Source: Scytonema sp045865695
GTDB taxonomy: Bacteria; Cyanobacteriota; Cyanobacteriia; Cyanobacteriales; Nostocaceae
NCBI RefSeq assembly: GCF_045865695.1
Contig: NZ_BAACAP010000213.1
Location: 20,385-84,384 of the forward strand
Direction of reading: 5' to 3'
DNA length: 64,000 nucleotides
Part shown: piece by piece, positions 1 to 9,770 of the stretch
How positions within the stretch are numbered: the stretch's first letter is position 1
Layout of the letters: each line of letters begins with the position of its first letter
Position numbers and translations under genes: made by a program
The notes under the pieces: generated by a model
The model's database searches: none
Told to the model about the DNA's origin: nothing
What the model saw: only the letters and a program-made list of their open reading frames with translations

Positions 1-1085
1 TTTACGGTTCTTTTGCCCTAGTGATGCTATTTCCAGAACTAGAAAAGGCAGTGATGCGGGCTTTTGCACGAGCAATTCCCAAGAGTGACAGTACGCCCCG
101 TGTTATTGGATACTATTACACCATTGGTGCAGAAAGTCCAATGGCAGTCCGTAAAGTTCAAGGTGCAACACCTCACGATTTAGGCGCACCAAACGAACAC
201 GTTTGGGAAAAGACCAATTACACGAGTTATCAAGATTGCAACTTGTGGAAGGATTTAGGTAGCGATTTTGTTTTACAGGTATATCGAGACTTTCTCCTGA
301 CAGGTGCTAACGATCTAGAATTCTTAGCAGATTGTTGGAATGCGATCGTTCAAACCTTAGACTATCTCAAGACTTTTGATAAAGATGGAGATGGCATTCC
401 TGAGAATTCTGGCGCACCCGACCAAACTTTTGATGATTGGCGTTTGCAAGGAGTGAGTGCTTACTGTGGTGGATTGTGGTTGGCTGCACTAGAAGCTGCA
501 ATCGCAATTTGTAACATTTTAGCCGATACTCAAGACAATGCGGTGGCTCAAAAATCAATCTATGAAGCGTGGTTAGCACAATCTCGCCCTGTGTACCAAG
601 AAAAACTTTGGAACGGGCAATATTATCGGCTAGATAGTCAGAGTAGTTCTGATGTCGTCATGGCAGACCAACTTTGCGGACAATTTTATGCTCGCTTGTT
701 GGGATTACCAAATATCGTACCACCCGATTGTGCCGCCTCTGCCCTAAAAACTGTTTACGAAGCTTGCTTCCTCAAGTTTCATAACGGTCAATTTGGGGCT
801 GCTAATGGTCTTCGTCCTGATGGTTCGCCAGAGAATCCCAAAGCTACTCATCCCTTAGAAGTTTGGACGGGAATCAATTTTGGACTAGCCGCATTTCTCG
901 TACAAATGGATATGAGGGATGAAGCATTTCAGTTAACACAAGCTGTCGTTAGCCAAATTTACAATAATGGGCTACAATTCCGAACTCCCGAAGCTATAAC
1001 GGCTGTGGGAACGTTCCGCGCTTGCGTTTACTTGCGGGCTATGGCGATTTGGGCAGTGTATTTAACAGTGACCAGTGACCAGTGA
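1..1085 (+). CDS. GH116 family glucosylceramidase (GBA2-like), 3' part
   Basis: C-terminal part of a non-lysosomal glucosylceramidase / bile-acid beta-glucosidase-like glycoside hydrolase (GH116), which hydrolyses beta-glucosides such as glucosylceramide. The reading frame is open to the left edge (YGSFALV precedes the first Met), so the start lies outside the window. Family signs are the Asp/Gly-rich segment FDKDGDGIPENSGAPDQTFD, the following YCGGLWLAALEA helix, DQLCGQFYARLLGLP, EVWTGINFGLAAF, and the C-terminal RTPEA followed by a Tyr-Leu-Arg helix. The last codons and the stop are formed by GTGACCA heptad repeats, so the C-terminus ends inside a repeat. Sure of the family; substrate not visible. 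Confidence 0.85.
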   Translation, partial: YGSFALVMLFPELEKAVMRAFARAIPKSDSTPRVIGYYYTIGAESPMAVRKVQGATPHDLGAPNEHVWEKTNYTSYQDCNLWKDLGSDFVLQVYRDFLLTGANDLEFLADCWNAIVQTLDYLKTFDKDGDGIPENSGAPDQTFDDWRLQGVSAYCGGLWLAALEAAIAICNILADTQDNAVAQKSIYEAWLAQSRPVYQEKLWNGQYYRLDSQSSSDVVMADQLCGQFYARLLGLPNIVPPDCAASALKTVYEACFLKFHNGQFGAANGLRPDGSPENPKATHPLEVWTGINFGLAAFLVQMDMRDEAFQLTQAVVSQIYNNGLQFRTPEAITAVGTFRACVYLRAMAIWAVYLTVTSDQ

Positions 1086-1105
1086 CCAGCGATCGGTGAC
1101 TAATT
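1064..1105. repeat. heptanucleotide tandem repeat (GTGACCA)n
   Basis: About five units of GTGACCA, the last ones degenerate. They begin inside the GH116 coding end and supply its stop codon. This short-repeat type is common in heterocystous cyanobacteria. The rest of the gap up to the next gene is AT-rich and holds the NtcA-type palindrome listed separately. Confidence 0.85.
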
Positions 1106-1299
1106 TCAACTAATCCCCAACCTCTAGCCAATCATATTCCTTTGTCGTATAATATTTTTTTCACCTGTTACATATTTTTCCGGACTTCTACTATTAACCT
1201 CTGAAAAAAGTTTTCGTAGAGAGTCATGTAATAGTTTTAATGAATCCCTAGTTTTCAGGACTTAGGGATAGGATATCCCTTTTTGCGGTCAAATTAATT

Positions 1300-1313
1300 G
1301 TATCTTTAAATAC
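1300..1313 (+). promoter_or_regulatory. NtcA-type binding site (GTA-N8-TAC) upstream of hetC
   Basis: The sequence GTATCTTTAAATAC matches the NtcA consensus GTA-N8-TAC exactly and sits in a longer palindrome (ATTGTAT..ATACAAT). It lies about 160 bases before the hetC-like start. NtcA-dependent activation of hetC is known in Anabaena. A TAN3T-type -10 hexamer (TACATT, 1346-1351) lies about 32 bases downstream, farther than the usual 22 or so, so the exact promoter is unclear. Confidence 0.6.
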
Positions 1314-1475
1314 AATTTAGATCTAGTAAAACAAATTGATGCTAATACATTATTCGCTTTTCACTTGTCAACCTTTTTTAAGGCAAAATTATTGCATACA
1401 CGCCAGTAATTTTGCAGATTTGATACAAACCTTAAACAAGGCGAACAAGCTTATCCAGACATCAGAGATAGAACG

Positions 1476-4400
1476 ATGAACTCTTTTTCGTCGTTAAGAG
1501 TGCAAAAACTAACCGATACTAGTCAACATTTATTCCTAATGTCAAGTACAGTTATCCTGAACTGTTTGAAACTTATTGCAGGAAACTCAGATCTAGTATC
1601 CGATTTTAGTAAAATTTGGGTTGTTCGAGAGTTTCAGCTAGGTGACGATTTAACCATCGGCGAGCCCGATAAAAACTCTGAAGATACAAGTGATTTTCTT
1701 TATTTAATTTGTCAAGGTCGAGTGCGTCTGCTTGGGTATGATAATACTCTCAAGCGCTCAGTGTCAACTCAATTACTTCTACCAAAACAAACTTTTGGAG
1801 GCGATCGCTTATTCTACACTGAACCTCTTCCTTATAAAGCTACAGCAGCTAGTGCTGGTTATGTAGCTCGAATTAGAGTTTCAGATGTCGTTCCGTGGTT
1901 GAAGCAGCTTCTTGATCTGCAAACCAATTTAGATCGCTCTACTCACGAACGTCAAGTATTAATTTTTTTCAAAACTTGTACTGAGTTACGCTCTCAAAAA
2001 AGCCACAATCTACAGCAATTGCTGCCTTATTTAGAACAAAAGAAGCTAGATGCTGGTTCTCTTTTAGAGAAGATGACTCCCGGAAGAAATGGGCGCTTTT
2101 GGCTTTTCAGTGGAACGATTGAAACGCAGAGTGTAGAAGCCGATCCGCCCGGTGTAGGAGAAAGTTGGGGATATCCCAATACCGAAGCACTCCCTTGGAC
2201 TGCTGAAACGGATTTATTGCTCTACCACCTTCCCAGAAAATACTGGGAATTGGTTATGGTCGTCGGATTTGATTTAGGTATATGTGAGGAAGAAGACAGG
2301 GAGACAAGGGAGATACTTCCTACTCCCCAATATCCAATCTCTAGTCCCCATTACCCCTTATCCCCAGAGGAGACCCCAAGTTCCCCAATCTCTAGTCCCC
2401 AATCGCCATTACCCCTTATCCCCAGAGGGGGCCCCGAGTTCCCCATTGCCCCTTATCCCCAGAGGGAACCCCGAGTTCCCCAGTCCCTATGGCATCGTTA
2501 TCCTTTTATCGAACAACAAAGTTCGTCTGATTGTGGTGCAACCTGTTTGGCTATGATTAGTCGCTATTGGGGCAAACGTTTCCGTCTCAATACGTTACGT
2601 AATTTAACTCAAACAGACCGTACAGGAGCATCTTTGGCGGCTTTATCAGATACGGCTCAAAATTTGGGTTATGATGCTGTTCCTGTACGAGCTTCTCTGA
2701 GTAAGTTAGAGTTGCATCCGTTGCCTTGGATCGCTCATTGGCAAGGGGGAATTCATTATGTGGTAGTTTGGAAAGTCAAAGGCGATCGCGTCTTGATTGC
2801 CGATCCTGCTGTGGGAAAGCAATGGCTCTCGCGTCAAAAGTTTGAGGAAAGCTGGACGGAATATGCTCTCCTTCTATCACCTACAGAACGTCTTAAGGCA
2901 GCCCAAGATGAGAACACCTCTTTCAGTGCGATCGAGCTTGCTTTATCACCTCATCGCAAGCTGTTAAAGCAAATTTTCCTGACGGCTATATTGCTTTGTG
3001 TTATTGGAGTTTTGACACCAGTTTTCGCCCAAATAGCTTTTGACTACGCGATCCCCGGCAAAAACCTAAAGACAGTGAATACGATTGCCGTTGGTTTATT
3101 TGTGTTGGGTATGGGACGAATTGTTCTAAGTACAGTCCGTCAACATCTGCTGGATTATTTTTCCAATCTGATAGAAGGTGCTTTGACTAGTCAGTTTGTC
3201 AACCGTACCTTGCAGTTACCATTACAATTTTTTGCATCCCGTCAAGTTGGGGATATCATCTCTGGTGTTCGGGAAAACCAAAATATCCAAGTGTTTCTCA
3301 CTCGAAAAATCGCGACTACTGCTTCAGACACTTTGATGGCAGTTCTTTGCTTGGGATTGATGGCATATTACAACTGGCAATTGACTCTTGTAGTACTGTG
3401 TTCGCTCCTTCCTGTTGCGACGATCGCGTTAGGGGCTAGCCCGTTTCTAAAGACTGTTTCGCGAGAATTCCTTAAGAAGTGGTCTGCACAAAGTTCTCTG
3501 TTAGTAGAAACTATAACTGGTGTTGCTAGTGTAAAAACGACAGTATCGGAGCAAAAATTACATTTACAGTGGCAAGAAGGTTTTACAGATGCGTTAAAAG
3601 CTCGTTTACGCGGTCAGAAACTGGTTAATGCGTTGCAATTGGCAAATAATGCGATCGCTCTTTTTTGTAACACATATGTATTGTGGTATGGAGCTACTTC
3701 GGTTATTGGTGGTTCGATGACTCTCGGTCAATTTGTAGCCTTTAATATGCTCATCAATAATGCTGTCAAGCCAGTGACTGGCATAGCAAAACTGTGGGAT
3801 GAATTTCAAGAAGTGACTGTTTCCGTTGAGCGTCTTAATGATGTTTTAACAACTGAGCCAGAAGAAAATCCTCAAAAACCTCTACCATTATTGCCTCCCA
3901 TTCAGGGTGATGTTCATTTTGAGAATGTCACTTTCCGTTTTAATCCCTATGAAGAACGTAACGCCCTACAAAATGTGTCCTTTCAAGTCAAAGCAGGACA
4001 GACAGTTGCTATTGTGGGTTGCAGTGGTTCGGGAAAAAGCACTCTAGTTCACCTGCTTGCAAGTTTATACCGTCCTTACACGGGAAGTATTTTGATTGAT
4101 GGACATGATACTGCTGTTGTTTCTGCACAATCTTTAAGAAGTCAATTAGGGATAGTTTCTCAAGAATGTTTTTTATTTGCAGGGACTATTTTGGAGAATA
4201 TTACTCTGTACAGTTCGGATTGGACTTTAGACCAAGTTATTGCAGCAGCAAAGATGGCTGAGGCAGACTCTTTTATTCAAACTTTACCGCTTGGGTACAA
4301 CTCACAAGTCGGAGACGGAGGAATGATGCTTTCTAGCGGACAGCGACAAAAAATAGCTATTGCTAGAGCTTTTTTGAGAAATCCTCGTATTTTAATCTTG

Positions 4401-4637
4401 GATGAAGCGACTAGTTTCCTCGATGCTGAATCCGAACAGCGATTTTTAGAGAATTTAACTCGGTACAGTTGCGATCGTACTACTTTTATCGTCACTCATC
4501 GTCTTTCCACCATTCGACAAGCTGACCGGATTCTTGTCCTAGACCAAGGATTTCTTGTCGAACAAGGCACACATGATGAATTAATGTCAATTTGCGGTGT
4601 TTATCACAATCTAGTTCAGCAGCCATTAAATTTGTAA
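1476..4637 (+). CDS. hetC: HetC-like ABC exporter: cNMP-like domain, C39 peptidase, TM, ATPase
   Basis: Inner-membrane peptide exporter with leader peptidase, 1053 aa. Order: cyclic-nucleotide-binding-like fold (about 60-165), a Pro/Ser-rich linker (about 275-345), C39 peptidase with Cys in QQSSSDCGATCL (about 352) and His/Asp in HYVVVW...ADPAVG, transmembrane domain (about 495-765), ATPase domain with Walker A GCSGSGKST (about 847), signature LSSGQRQ, Walker B ILILDEATS and H-loop VTHRLST. HetC of Anabaena has about this size and architecture and lies just before hetP; here a HetP-family gene lies 2 kb downstream, which decides the name. HetC is needed early in heterocyst differentiation and has been linked to handling of PatS/HetN-type signals. 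The linker is encoded by GC-rich repeat units of intergenic type. A paralogous C39 exporter is the alternative. Confidence 0.8.
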   Translation: MNSFSSLRVQKLTDTSQHLFLMSSTVILNCLKLIAGNSDLVSDFSKIWVVREFQLGDDLTIGEPDKNSEDTSDFLYLICQGRVRLLGYDNTLKRSVSTQLLLPKQTFGGDRLFYTEPLPYKATAASAGYVARIRVSDVVPWLKQLLDLQTNLDRSTHERQVLIFFKTCTELRSQKSHNLQQLLPYLEQKKLDAGSLLEKMTPGRNGRFWLFSGTIETQSVEADPPGVGESWGYPNTEALPWTAETDLLLYHLPRKYWELVMVVGFDLGICEEEDRETREILPTPQYPISSPHYPLSPEETPSSPISSPQSPLPLIPRGGPEFPIAPYPQREPRVPQSLWHRYPFIEQQSSSDCGATCLAMISRYWGKRFRLNTLRNLTQTDRTGASLAALSDTAQNLGYDAVPVRASLSKLELHPLPWIAHWQGGIHYVVVWKVKGDRVLIADPAVGKQWLSRQKFEESWTEYALLLSPTERLKAAQDENTSFSAIELALSPHRKLLKQIFLTAILLCVIGVLTPVFAQIAFDYAIPGKNLKTVNTIAVGLFVLGMGRIVLSTVRQHLLDYFSNLIEGALTSQFVNRTLQLPLQFFASRQVGDIISGVRENQNIQVFLTRKIATTASDTLMAVLCLGLMAYYNWQLTLVVLCSLLPVATIALGASPFLKTVSREFLKKWSAQSSLLVETITGVASVKTTVSEQKLHLQWQEGFTDALKARLRGQKLVNALQLANNAIALFCNTYVLWYGATSVIGGSMTLGQFVAFNMLINNAVKPVTGIAKLWDEFQEVTVSVERLNDVLTTEPEENPQKPLPLLPPIQGDVHFENVTFRFNPYEERNALQNVSFQVKAGQTVAIVGCSGSGKSTLVHLLASLYRPYTGSILIDGHDTAVVSAQSLRSQLGIVSQECFLFAGTILENITLYSSDWTLDQVIAAAKMAEADSFIQTLPLGYNSQVGDGGMMLSSGQRQKIAIARAFLRNPRILILDEATSFLDAESEQRFLENLTRYSCDRTTFIVTHRLSTIRQADRILVLDQGFLVEQGTHDELMSICGVYHNLVQQPLNL

Positions 4638-4649
4638 CTTTCTATCAGT

Positions 4650-4790
4650 CATTTGTCATTTGTCATTGGTCATTTGTCATTGGTCACTGGTCACTGGTCA
4701 CTGGTCACTGGTCACTGGTCACTGGTCATTTGTCACTGGTCACTGGTCACTGGTCAGATGATTACTGGTCACTGTTCACTGATTAAAGCT
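4650..4790. repeat. heptanucleotide tandem repeat (CACTGGT / CATTTGT)n
   Basis: Long run of CACTGGT units, with CATTTGT/CATTGGT variants at its left end, directly after the hetC stop. Small open frames through it (WSLVTGH-type translations) are artefacts of the repeat. Between here and the next supported gene (4800-5690) the DNA is AT-rich; only a weak short ORF is seen. Confidence 0.9.
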
Positions 4791-5399
4791 GATAAATTAT
4801 ACCATAAGATGGTCAGGTTAAAACTTCATATCTTTACTAATACATGAAGTTATTACAAGTATTTTGTTCTAAAGTGCCAATCGTATGTTCTACTACAGAT
4901 TTTTATTTCAACAAAAAATAAACATAAGAACGGCAGTAGAAGATTTTGCAGAATTGGTAAAAATCGCTATTGCGGTTTGTAGTGGTAAAGATTGTCTAAA
5001 TGCGACTTGTGCTGTTATATTCTTATAATGTTAGGAACCATAGTAATGGTAAAACAAGATATTCAACTAAAGCTCTAAAGCAAGGTTGAATGAGGGGTCT
5101 CACCCCCCAATAACTAACAAATAAGAAACAAAAATTGAGTAGAAGTCTAGAAAATCAAGAGAAAAATGGAAAGAGTAAAAATTATTGATAAAATGCCATA
5201 AGAAGAGATGACATTTGTGCAAAAAAATAGTATAAATACAAATGTTACTCTTAAAGCTTAGGGATGAATATTTTTTCTCTACACCCCTAAACAGTATGCG
5301 ATTTTACTTATCTCCTAATTCTTTGGTATAAAATAAGTGCATAGACTTATCAGGGAAAGAAATAGAATTAGGAGTAAGCTAAATTTGAAGAGGGCAAAA

Positions 5400-5606
5400 A
5401 TGCGTCTACTACAGTTAAATAGGAACTTTTCATGGCATTTATATGACATGAGAAAAAGGAAAGAATTGCCTGTGGCACTGCTAAGCCAAAAACATCGTCA
5501 AAATCCATATCAGTGTATGGGTATTCAAAGAAAAGTTGCAGGAGCTACTACCTTTTTACATAGTATCTTTTGTGTAGATGCTACTTCTTTACACACTGAT
5601 AACTAA
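5400..5606 (+). CDS. possible small basic protein, unknown
   Basis: A 68-aa frame from ATG with a GAAGAGGG ribosome-site-like stretch just upstream; it could also start at GTG 5337 (89 aa). It is Arg/Lys-rich in the first half (MRKRKELP) with no recognised domain. It lies between hetC and the HlyD stub. It may be noncoding; only the start context supports it. Confidence 0.25.
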   Translation: MRLLQLNRNFSWHLYDMRKRKELPVALLSQKHRQNPYQCMGIQRKVAGATTFLHSIFCVDATSLHTDN

Positions 5607-5690
5607 AATCTCAGGGGTAACTAACAAATTCCGGCTTAGCAGTAAAAAGACTTGAAGAAAAAGTCAGATTTCCGATCGTCAGGACAGAGC

Positions 5691-6446
5691 ATGAACAAAA
5701 TCATCAGGTTAAATGCACCTCATATTTCAAGCCAATCAGATGTCTCAAAGGGTTATTGCGATCGCTCTTCTATCAAGACAGATTTAGTATCTGAAATGGC
5801 ACTCATCCACAAAAAAAATGTAGCTTGTGTAGAAATAGGTGTTACACTAAAAGCACCTATAAAGGCTCATACAAATACGGTAAAAAACTCTGAAACCGCA
5901 GTTGAGAATACAGAAAATAAAACACCATTATTCTTTTCTCTTCTAGTAACAGTTAGGAGTATAGCTTTTTTTACAACAGTTGTTGTTTGGTCGTGGGCGG
6001 GAAGGATTGAACAAGTCAGTCAAGTTCGAGGTAAAGTTGTAGCATTAGGAGAGCAATCTCAAATTCTGCCGAACCATTTGCATTCACTCGACAATACTGT
6101 TGTGACTTCAGCCAGAGAGTGGAAACCAGTCGAAGTGGTTACGGAATTAAACGGAGAATTTTCGCCGGCTGAAGTTGAAGATCGACGGCAACAGTTAGTC
6201 AATAACCAAATGCAATCGAGTCAAGTACGTAATATGATACATAGTTCTCGTTTGCTAGCTCGCACTCGTACAGCAATTAAAGCACTAAAGATGGCAAATC
6301 GGGCTTCTCAAACAAGTGCTGTGAATAACAAGCCAACAGATATTATCGATTTACGGCGGAATACTCAAAGCTTTTCCAAAAAAGTTGTATCTACTGCTTC
6401 GAGTGCAAAATCTACTAAGAAATCAAGCCAGGTCTATCGAAGTTAG
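5691..6446 (+). CDS. HlyD-like membrane-fusion stub between hetC and hetP
   Basis: A 251-aa protein (TTG at 5652 would add 13 residues). It has a hydrophilic N-terminus, one membrane segment followed by a Trp-rich boundary (VVVWSWAGRIEQVSQVRGKV), then a polar Ser/Lys-rich tail. The segment after the membrane helix matches the equivalent place in the full HlyD proteins of this window (LPWSTLSKIDETGSARGRIE). The lipoyl halves, coiled coil and beta-barrel that follow in real HlyD proteins are absent, and the remaining sequence is short and unlike them. It occupies the HlyD position of the exporter - HlyD - PpiC order. It may be a decayed fusion protein or a reduced, still useful HetC partner; I cannot tell which. 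Confidence 0.55.
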   Translation: MNKIIRLNAPHISSQSDVSKGYCDRSSIKTDLVSEMALIHKKNVACVEIGVTLKAPIKAHTNTVKNSETAVENTENKTPLFFSLLVTVRSIAFFTTVVVWSWAGRIEQVSQVRGKVVALGEQSQILPNHLHSLDNTVVTSAREWKPVEVVTELNGEFSPAEVEDRRQQLVNNQMQSSQVRNMIHSSRLLARTRTAIKALKMANRASQTSAVNNKPTDIIDLRRNTQSFSKKVVSTASSAKSTKKSSQVYRS

Positions 6447-6680
6447 AGTTGCATTCTTCTGTTGCCTCGATTACAGATAGCAATCGAAGTATCAAATGAA
6501 AAGTCGATTCAAAAGCTAGCACAAAGCTCCTTGACATTTGTTGCTGATTACTGAACTGATATGTTGCTCTATCAAATCTTACATATGCTTTAAAAGCAAG
6601 AGCAATTATATAGACACTCATTGAACTACAAACGACCAAAGACGACAGACTCGTTTATATCTATCAAAACAACAAAAACT

Positions 6681-7154
6681 ATGAACCACAGTATTTCTGG
6701 CAGTAACAATTTAAATAAGACTATCAACCCCGAACAATTCGACCAAGTTGTAGAAGCTATTCTTGCAGGTAAGTATTCTTGGGCTTGTGTTCTGATGTTA
6801 CGTTTCGCTGGCTACAATCCTCTACATTACATTCCCTATCGTACCTATAATCGTTTGCTTAAAGAGAACTCTCACGTTTCGAGATCTAATACTAATACAC
6901 AATCTAACGAAAGTCTGAAAATTGCTAAGCTTCCTTCGGAGAAAAGAGCCACCGATCGTGTGACGCCCACAAGCTGCTTGAGTAAAATTAAAGACTTAGC
7001 TTATCTTGAAGTTGTTGGTAAGCGCCAAACTGAAGTCCGTGGAGGAAGCCAGCAATGGTTGAAAACACAAGTTGAAAAATATCAATCTATGAAGTCCGAA
7101 CCTGAAGTAGAAAGCACTCAAGATTTGTCCTTCAAAATATGCGGGTTTCAGTAA
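6681..7154 (+). CDS. hetP: HetP-family heterocyst commitment protein
   Basis: A 157-aa protein from ATG 6681 (an upstream TTG adds 20 residues with no family match). The conserved HetP core is near the N-terminus: QFDQVVEAILAGKYSWACVL, then RFAGYNPLHYIPYRTYNRLL; a second conserved block, LAYLEVVGKRQTEVRGG, lies toward the C-terminus. HetP and its relatives control commitment of differentiating cells to become heterocysts; biochemical activity is not established. Its place downstream of the hetC-like exporter matches the Anabaena order, here with the HlyD stub in between. A TTGACA hexamer lies at 6531, but no convincing -10 accompanies it. Confidence 0.88.
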   Translation: MNHSISGSNNLNKTINPEQFDQVVEAILAGKYSWACVLMLRFAGYNPLHYIPYRTYNRLLKENSHVSRSNTNTQSNESLKIAKLPSEKRATDRVTPTSCLSKIKDLAYLEVVGKRQTEVRGGSQQWLKTQVEKYQSMKSEPEVESTQDLSFKICGFQ

Positions 7155-7165
7155 AGAAGGGTTAG

Positions 7166-7220
7166 TAGGGGCGCAATGCCTTGCGCCCGTACAATAGACA
7201 ATGCCTTGCGCCCGTACAGT
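7166..7220. repeat. palindromic GGGCGCAATGCCTTGCGCCC repeat, two units
   Basis: Perfect inverted repeat GGGCGCA/TGCGCCC around ATGCCT, followed by a second partial unit ending in CCCGTACA. The same element is found at 12850-12878. It sits after the hetP stop and could act as a transcription stop, but it is a dispersed cyanobacterial repeat. Confidence 0.75.
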
Positions 7221-7435
7221 CGTTCTACCACTACTAACCATCAACAATTTTAAGCAAAGTTGAGATTGTAGTATACCAAAATTTTCAAGAAAGGTTCCGT
7301 GTTCTCAACAATTTATATTTTTATTATTTTACGATAAAAATATATAGAGTAATTACAGAACAAGTCATTAAAATAAACAGCTAATTGCTACATTTATGCT
7401 GAGAGTAGTATTTGAGACTGTTATACTAATTATCC

Positions 7436-8191
7436 ATGAATGATGTCTTAAAAATTGCGATCGTACCTGAAGAGATTGTTAGCTTTCTAAAAAGTGAAAC
7501 AAATTATAAGGAAGTCTGCCAAAATATTTTATTTCAGAGGGTCATAAATCGTGCAGTTCGAGAGAGAGGGCTCGCTGTTACAACAGAAGAAATTGAAGCT
7601 GAAGCTGAGCGTCAACGTCGCGAGAAGCGTTTGGAAAAAGCCTCCGACACGCTAGCATGGTTAGCTGACGAACTTATAAGCTTTGATGATTGGGAAATCG
7701 GAATCCGGAACCGATTGTTAGCACAAAAGTTAGCTGTTGCTTTATTTTCTAAGGAGGTCGAGACATTTTTCTGGCAAAATAGTTTGGGATTTGAGCAAAT
7801 TATTCTCTACCAATTAATAGTGAGCGATGAAAAACTTGCTCAAGAACTTTACTATCAAATTGAAGAGGGTGAAATTAGTTTTTATGACGCTGCTCACCTC
7901 TACGATATCGATGATAATCGCCGGCGAAGATGTGGCTACGAAGGAAAAATCGAGCGTGGGGTAATTCCTACTAACATAGCTGCTATTGTCTTCAGTAAAC
8001 CAGCAAAAGAGTTAATCGGCCCTCTGAAGACCGAACAAGGGTACCATCTATTCATGGTAGAGGGCTTGCTCCCTGCAGAACTTACAACCCAGAGATATAA
8101 AGAAATTCTGAACAATATGTTTCAGCAATGGCTCTTAGCTGAAGCAAAAAGTCTGGTTCGTTCTTCTCAAATATCATCAGCGAGGGATTGA
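7436..8191 (+). CDS. PpiC/parvulin-like protein, module 1
   Basis: A 251-aa homologue of the two parvulin-like proteins later in the window. The N-terminal half is helical (SurA-like, about 1-115), including the shared segments TTEEIEAEAERQRREKRLEK and a DTLAWL motif. The C-terminal half is a PpiC-like domain ending in GYHLFMVEG. The family catalyses prolyl cis-trans isomerisation or acts as a chaperone. The first conserved active-site His of parvulins is not present (FEQIILYQLIV where HILV is expected), so isomerase activity is doubtful. No signal peptide is seen, so it is probably cytoplasmic, perhaps binding export substrates. It is the third element of the hetC module. Confidence 0.75.
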   Translation: MNDVLKIAIVPEEIVSFLKSETNYKEVCQNILFQRVINRAVRERGLAVTTEEIEAEAERQRREKRLEKASDTLAWLADELISFDDWEIGIRNRLLAQKLAVALFSKEVETFFWQNSLGFEQIILYQLIVSDEKLAQELYYQIEEGEISFYDAAHLYDIDDNRRRRCGYEGKIERGVIPTNIAAIVFSKPAKELIGPLKTEQGYHLFMVEGLLPAELTTQRYKEILNNMFQQWLLAEAKSLVRSSQISSARD

Positions 8192-9770
8192 CAAAGTCAG
8201 TAAAGAAACTTAATATTTTTTTTACCAATAGATATTTCTGTTGCCTCATTCGCTGTTTTACATCAGTTACAGAGTGTATAAACCTTTCATGTACGAGGAT
8301 AATTTTTTTAACCAGTCGAAAAGCTTATGGTTTCTATCTGGCTCTTTATAGTTGGCTCTGGTGGTTTCGGGCTAGAGGGCAATTACCTCAGTAAATACAC
8401 CATACCTCTTTTGAGGGCGGTGCGTGTTGTAAATAGTGTAAATTATTACTATCTAATATAGTCGGCGAGGCAATTATAAGTATTACTTATAATAGGGGGG
8501 AAATATTTAGCAAATTTGACGCTCGAAATCAAAAAATCATCTAACTTGTTAATAACTCTATAAAAATTCAAATATAAGTTTATTATTTTAAAAGCTTTTT
8601 AAATAAGTAAAACTTATAAATATGATAAGAATAAGCACAAAAGAGCAAGGCGAATTTTAAATTTTTTAAGAACCTTAAATGGGTTTTTTGAAAAATAAGA
8701 GATTTTTTATGTGAACCTCTTGACAAGATATCAGTAAATTTACTAATAAAGTCTTGTACACCTAAGCAAAGGAGTGCTTAACTTTGTTTTCAAGATTGCT
8801 TCTGAGGTAGGAGTTGGTTTATAGTGATATCGTAACGAAAGAAGGATGTTAGTAAGGTGACGAGGGAGAGGATAGCAACTACACCCGTGTTTTATTACTT
8901 TGAATTATTGAGCTATAGAGCAGCAAACTATTTTTAAGTGAATTGACCAAGATTTAATTAATTTGAGCTTAATGATTTCTCAGGTGAGTTCGTCTTGCTC
9001 CTACAAACTGGTAAAGCGAATTGTTGGTTACCAGGCGGTGTGTAGTTTCGATCTTGGTCAGTTTCAAGATAAAGCAACTGTAAGCCAACGCTCAAAACCC
9101 GCATCCTTGAAATTACTAGGAGCATTTGCTCGAGCAGCACCAAAACATAAAAAACACTATCTAAACTATGGACACAGGAGCCATACTTTTTAAAAAGGAT
9201 GCTTTCTACTTACTTAATGCAAACAAATCTTTACAAACTTTCAATAACTGCTCTATACGGACGATTTTTCAACGGCTACAATCTTCTGAGTTAAGTCCCA
9301 GTAACTACGGAGATGAGTTAAAGAGAATCGAACGACCAAGGAGTATCTCCCCAGATTCCCAGGTACTGGAGAGATTGCTTCCAAGGTCATGCTCATCATA
9401 TACCCCAATTAATTAGCTTCCCAGGGCTAACTAATTATGCAGCTGTTAATCCACTACATCCGGACGATATCAGCTGCAACAGACTCGCTTTGTCCACCTT
9501 ATCGTACATGACGGCAACTGGCTATAATTATGTCACACCATTCCAGTCAACAACAAGGTTTTAGTCACAATAAGTTCGTTAGAAGCAAAACTACAACAAA
9601 TCAGAGCAAGTTTTTGATAAAAGCTGCTGGCAACCAGCTTTTTGCTAGCGATACGAGTATTACTATCGACAAGTTTCCGATTTAAAGTCTAGTTTCTGTT
9701 GGACTTTTGATTCTTGCGTTCATTTCCAGTCCAGACCAAAAACTAAGTACTTTTACGCGGAGGCGAGGTA
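8192..9770. other. 1.6 kb gap, no supported gene
   Basis: AT-rich DNA between module 1 and module 2. Several frames of 60-80 codons occur (for example 9163-9416 from ATG, and 9322-9564 without a start codon), but none has recognisable sequence, convincing start context or a leader motif. The start of the following exporter gene is marked by GGAGGCGAGG just before ATG 9771. Confidence 0.5.

Noticed and set aside
4650..4790. Possible CRISPR array
   Set aside because: Units are 7 bases long with no spacers and no cas genes; a simple tandem repeat.
4592..4847. Overlapping small ORFs with HWSLVTGHW-type repeats
   Set aside because: They are translations of the intergenic heptad repeat.
1476..8191. 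PatS-type RGSGR peptide gene near hetC/hetP
   Set aside because: No such pentapeptide was seen in the small frames of this region.
9163..9564. ORF 9163-9416 and an adjoining start-less frame 9322-9564 (YWRDCFQGHAHHIPQLI...)
   Set aside because: No recognised sequence, no start codon in the second frame and no ribosome site; a frameshifted gene cannot be excluded but is not supported.
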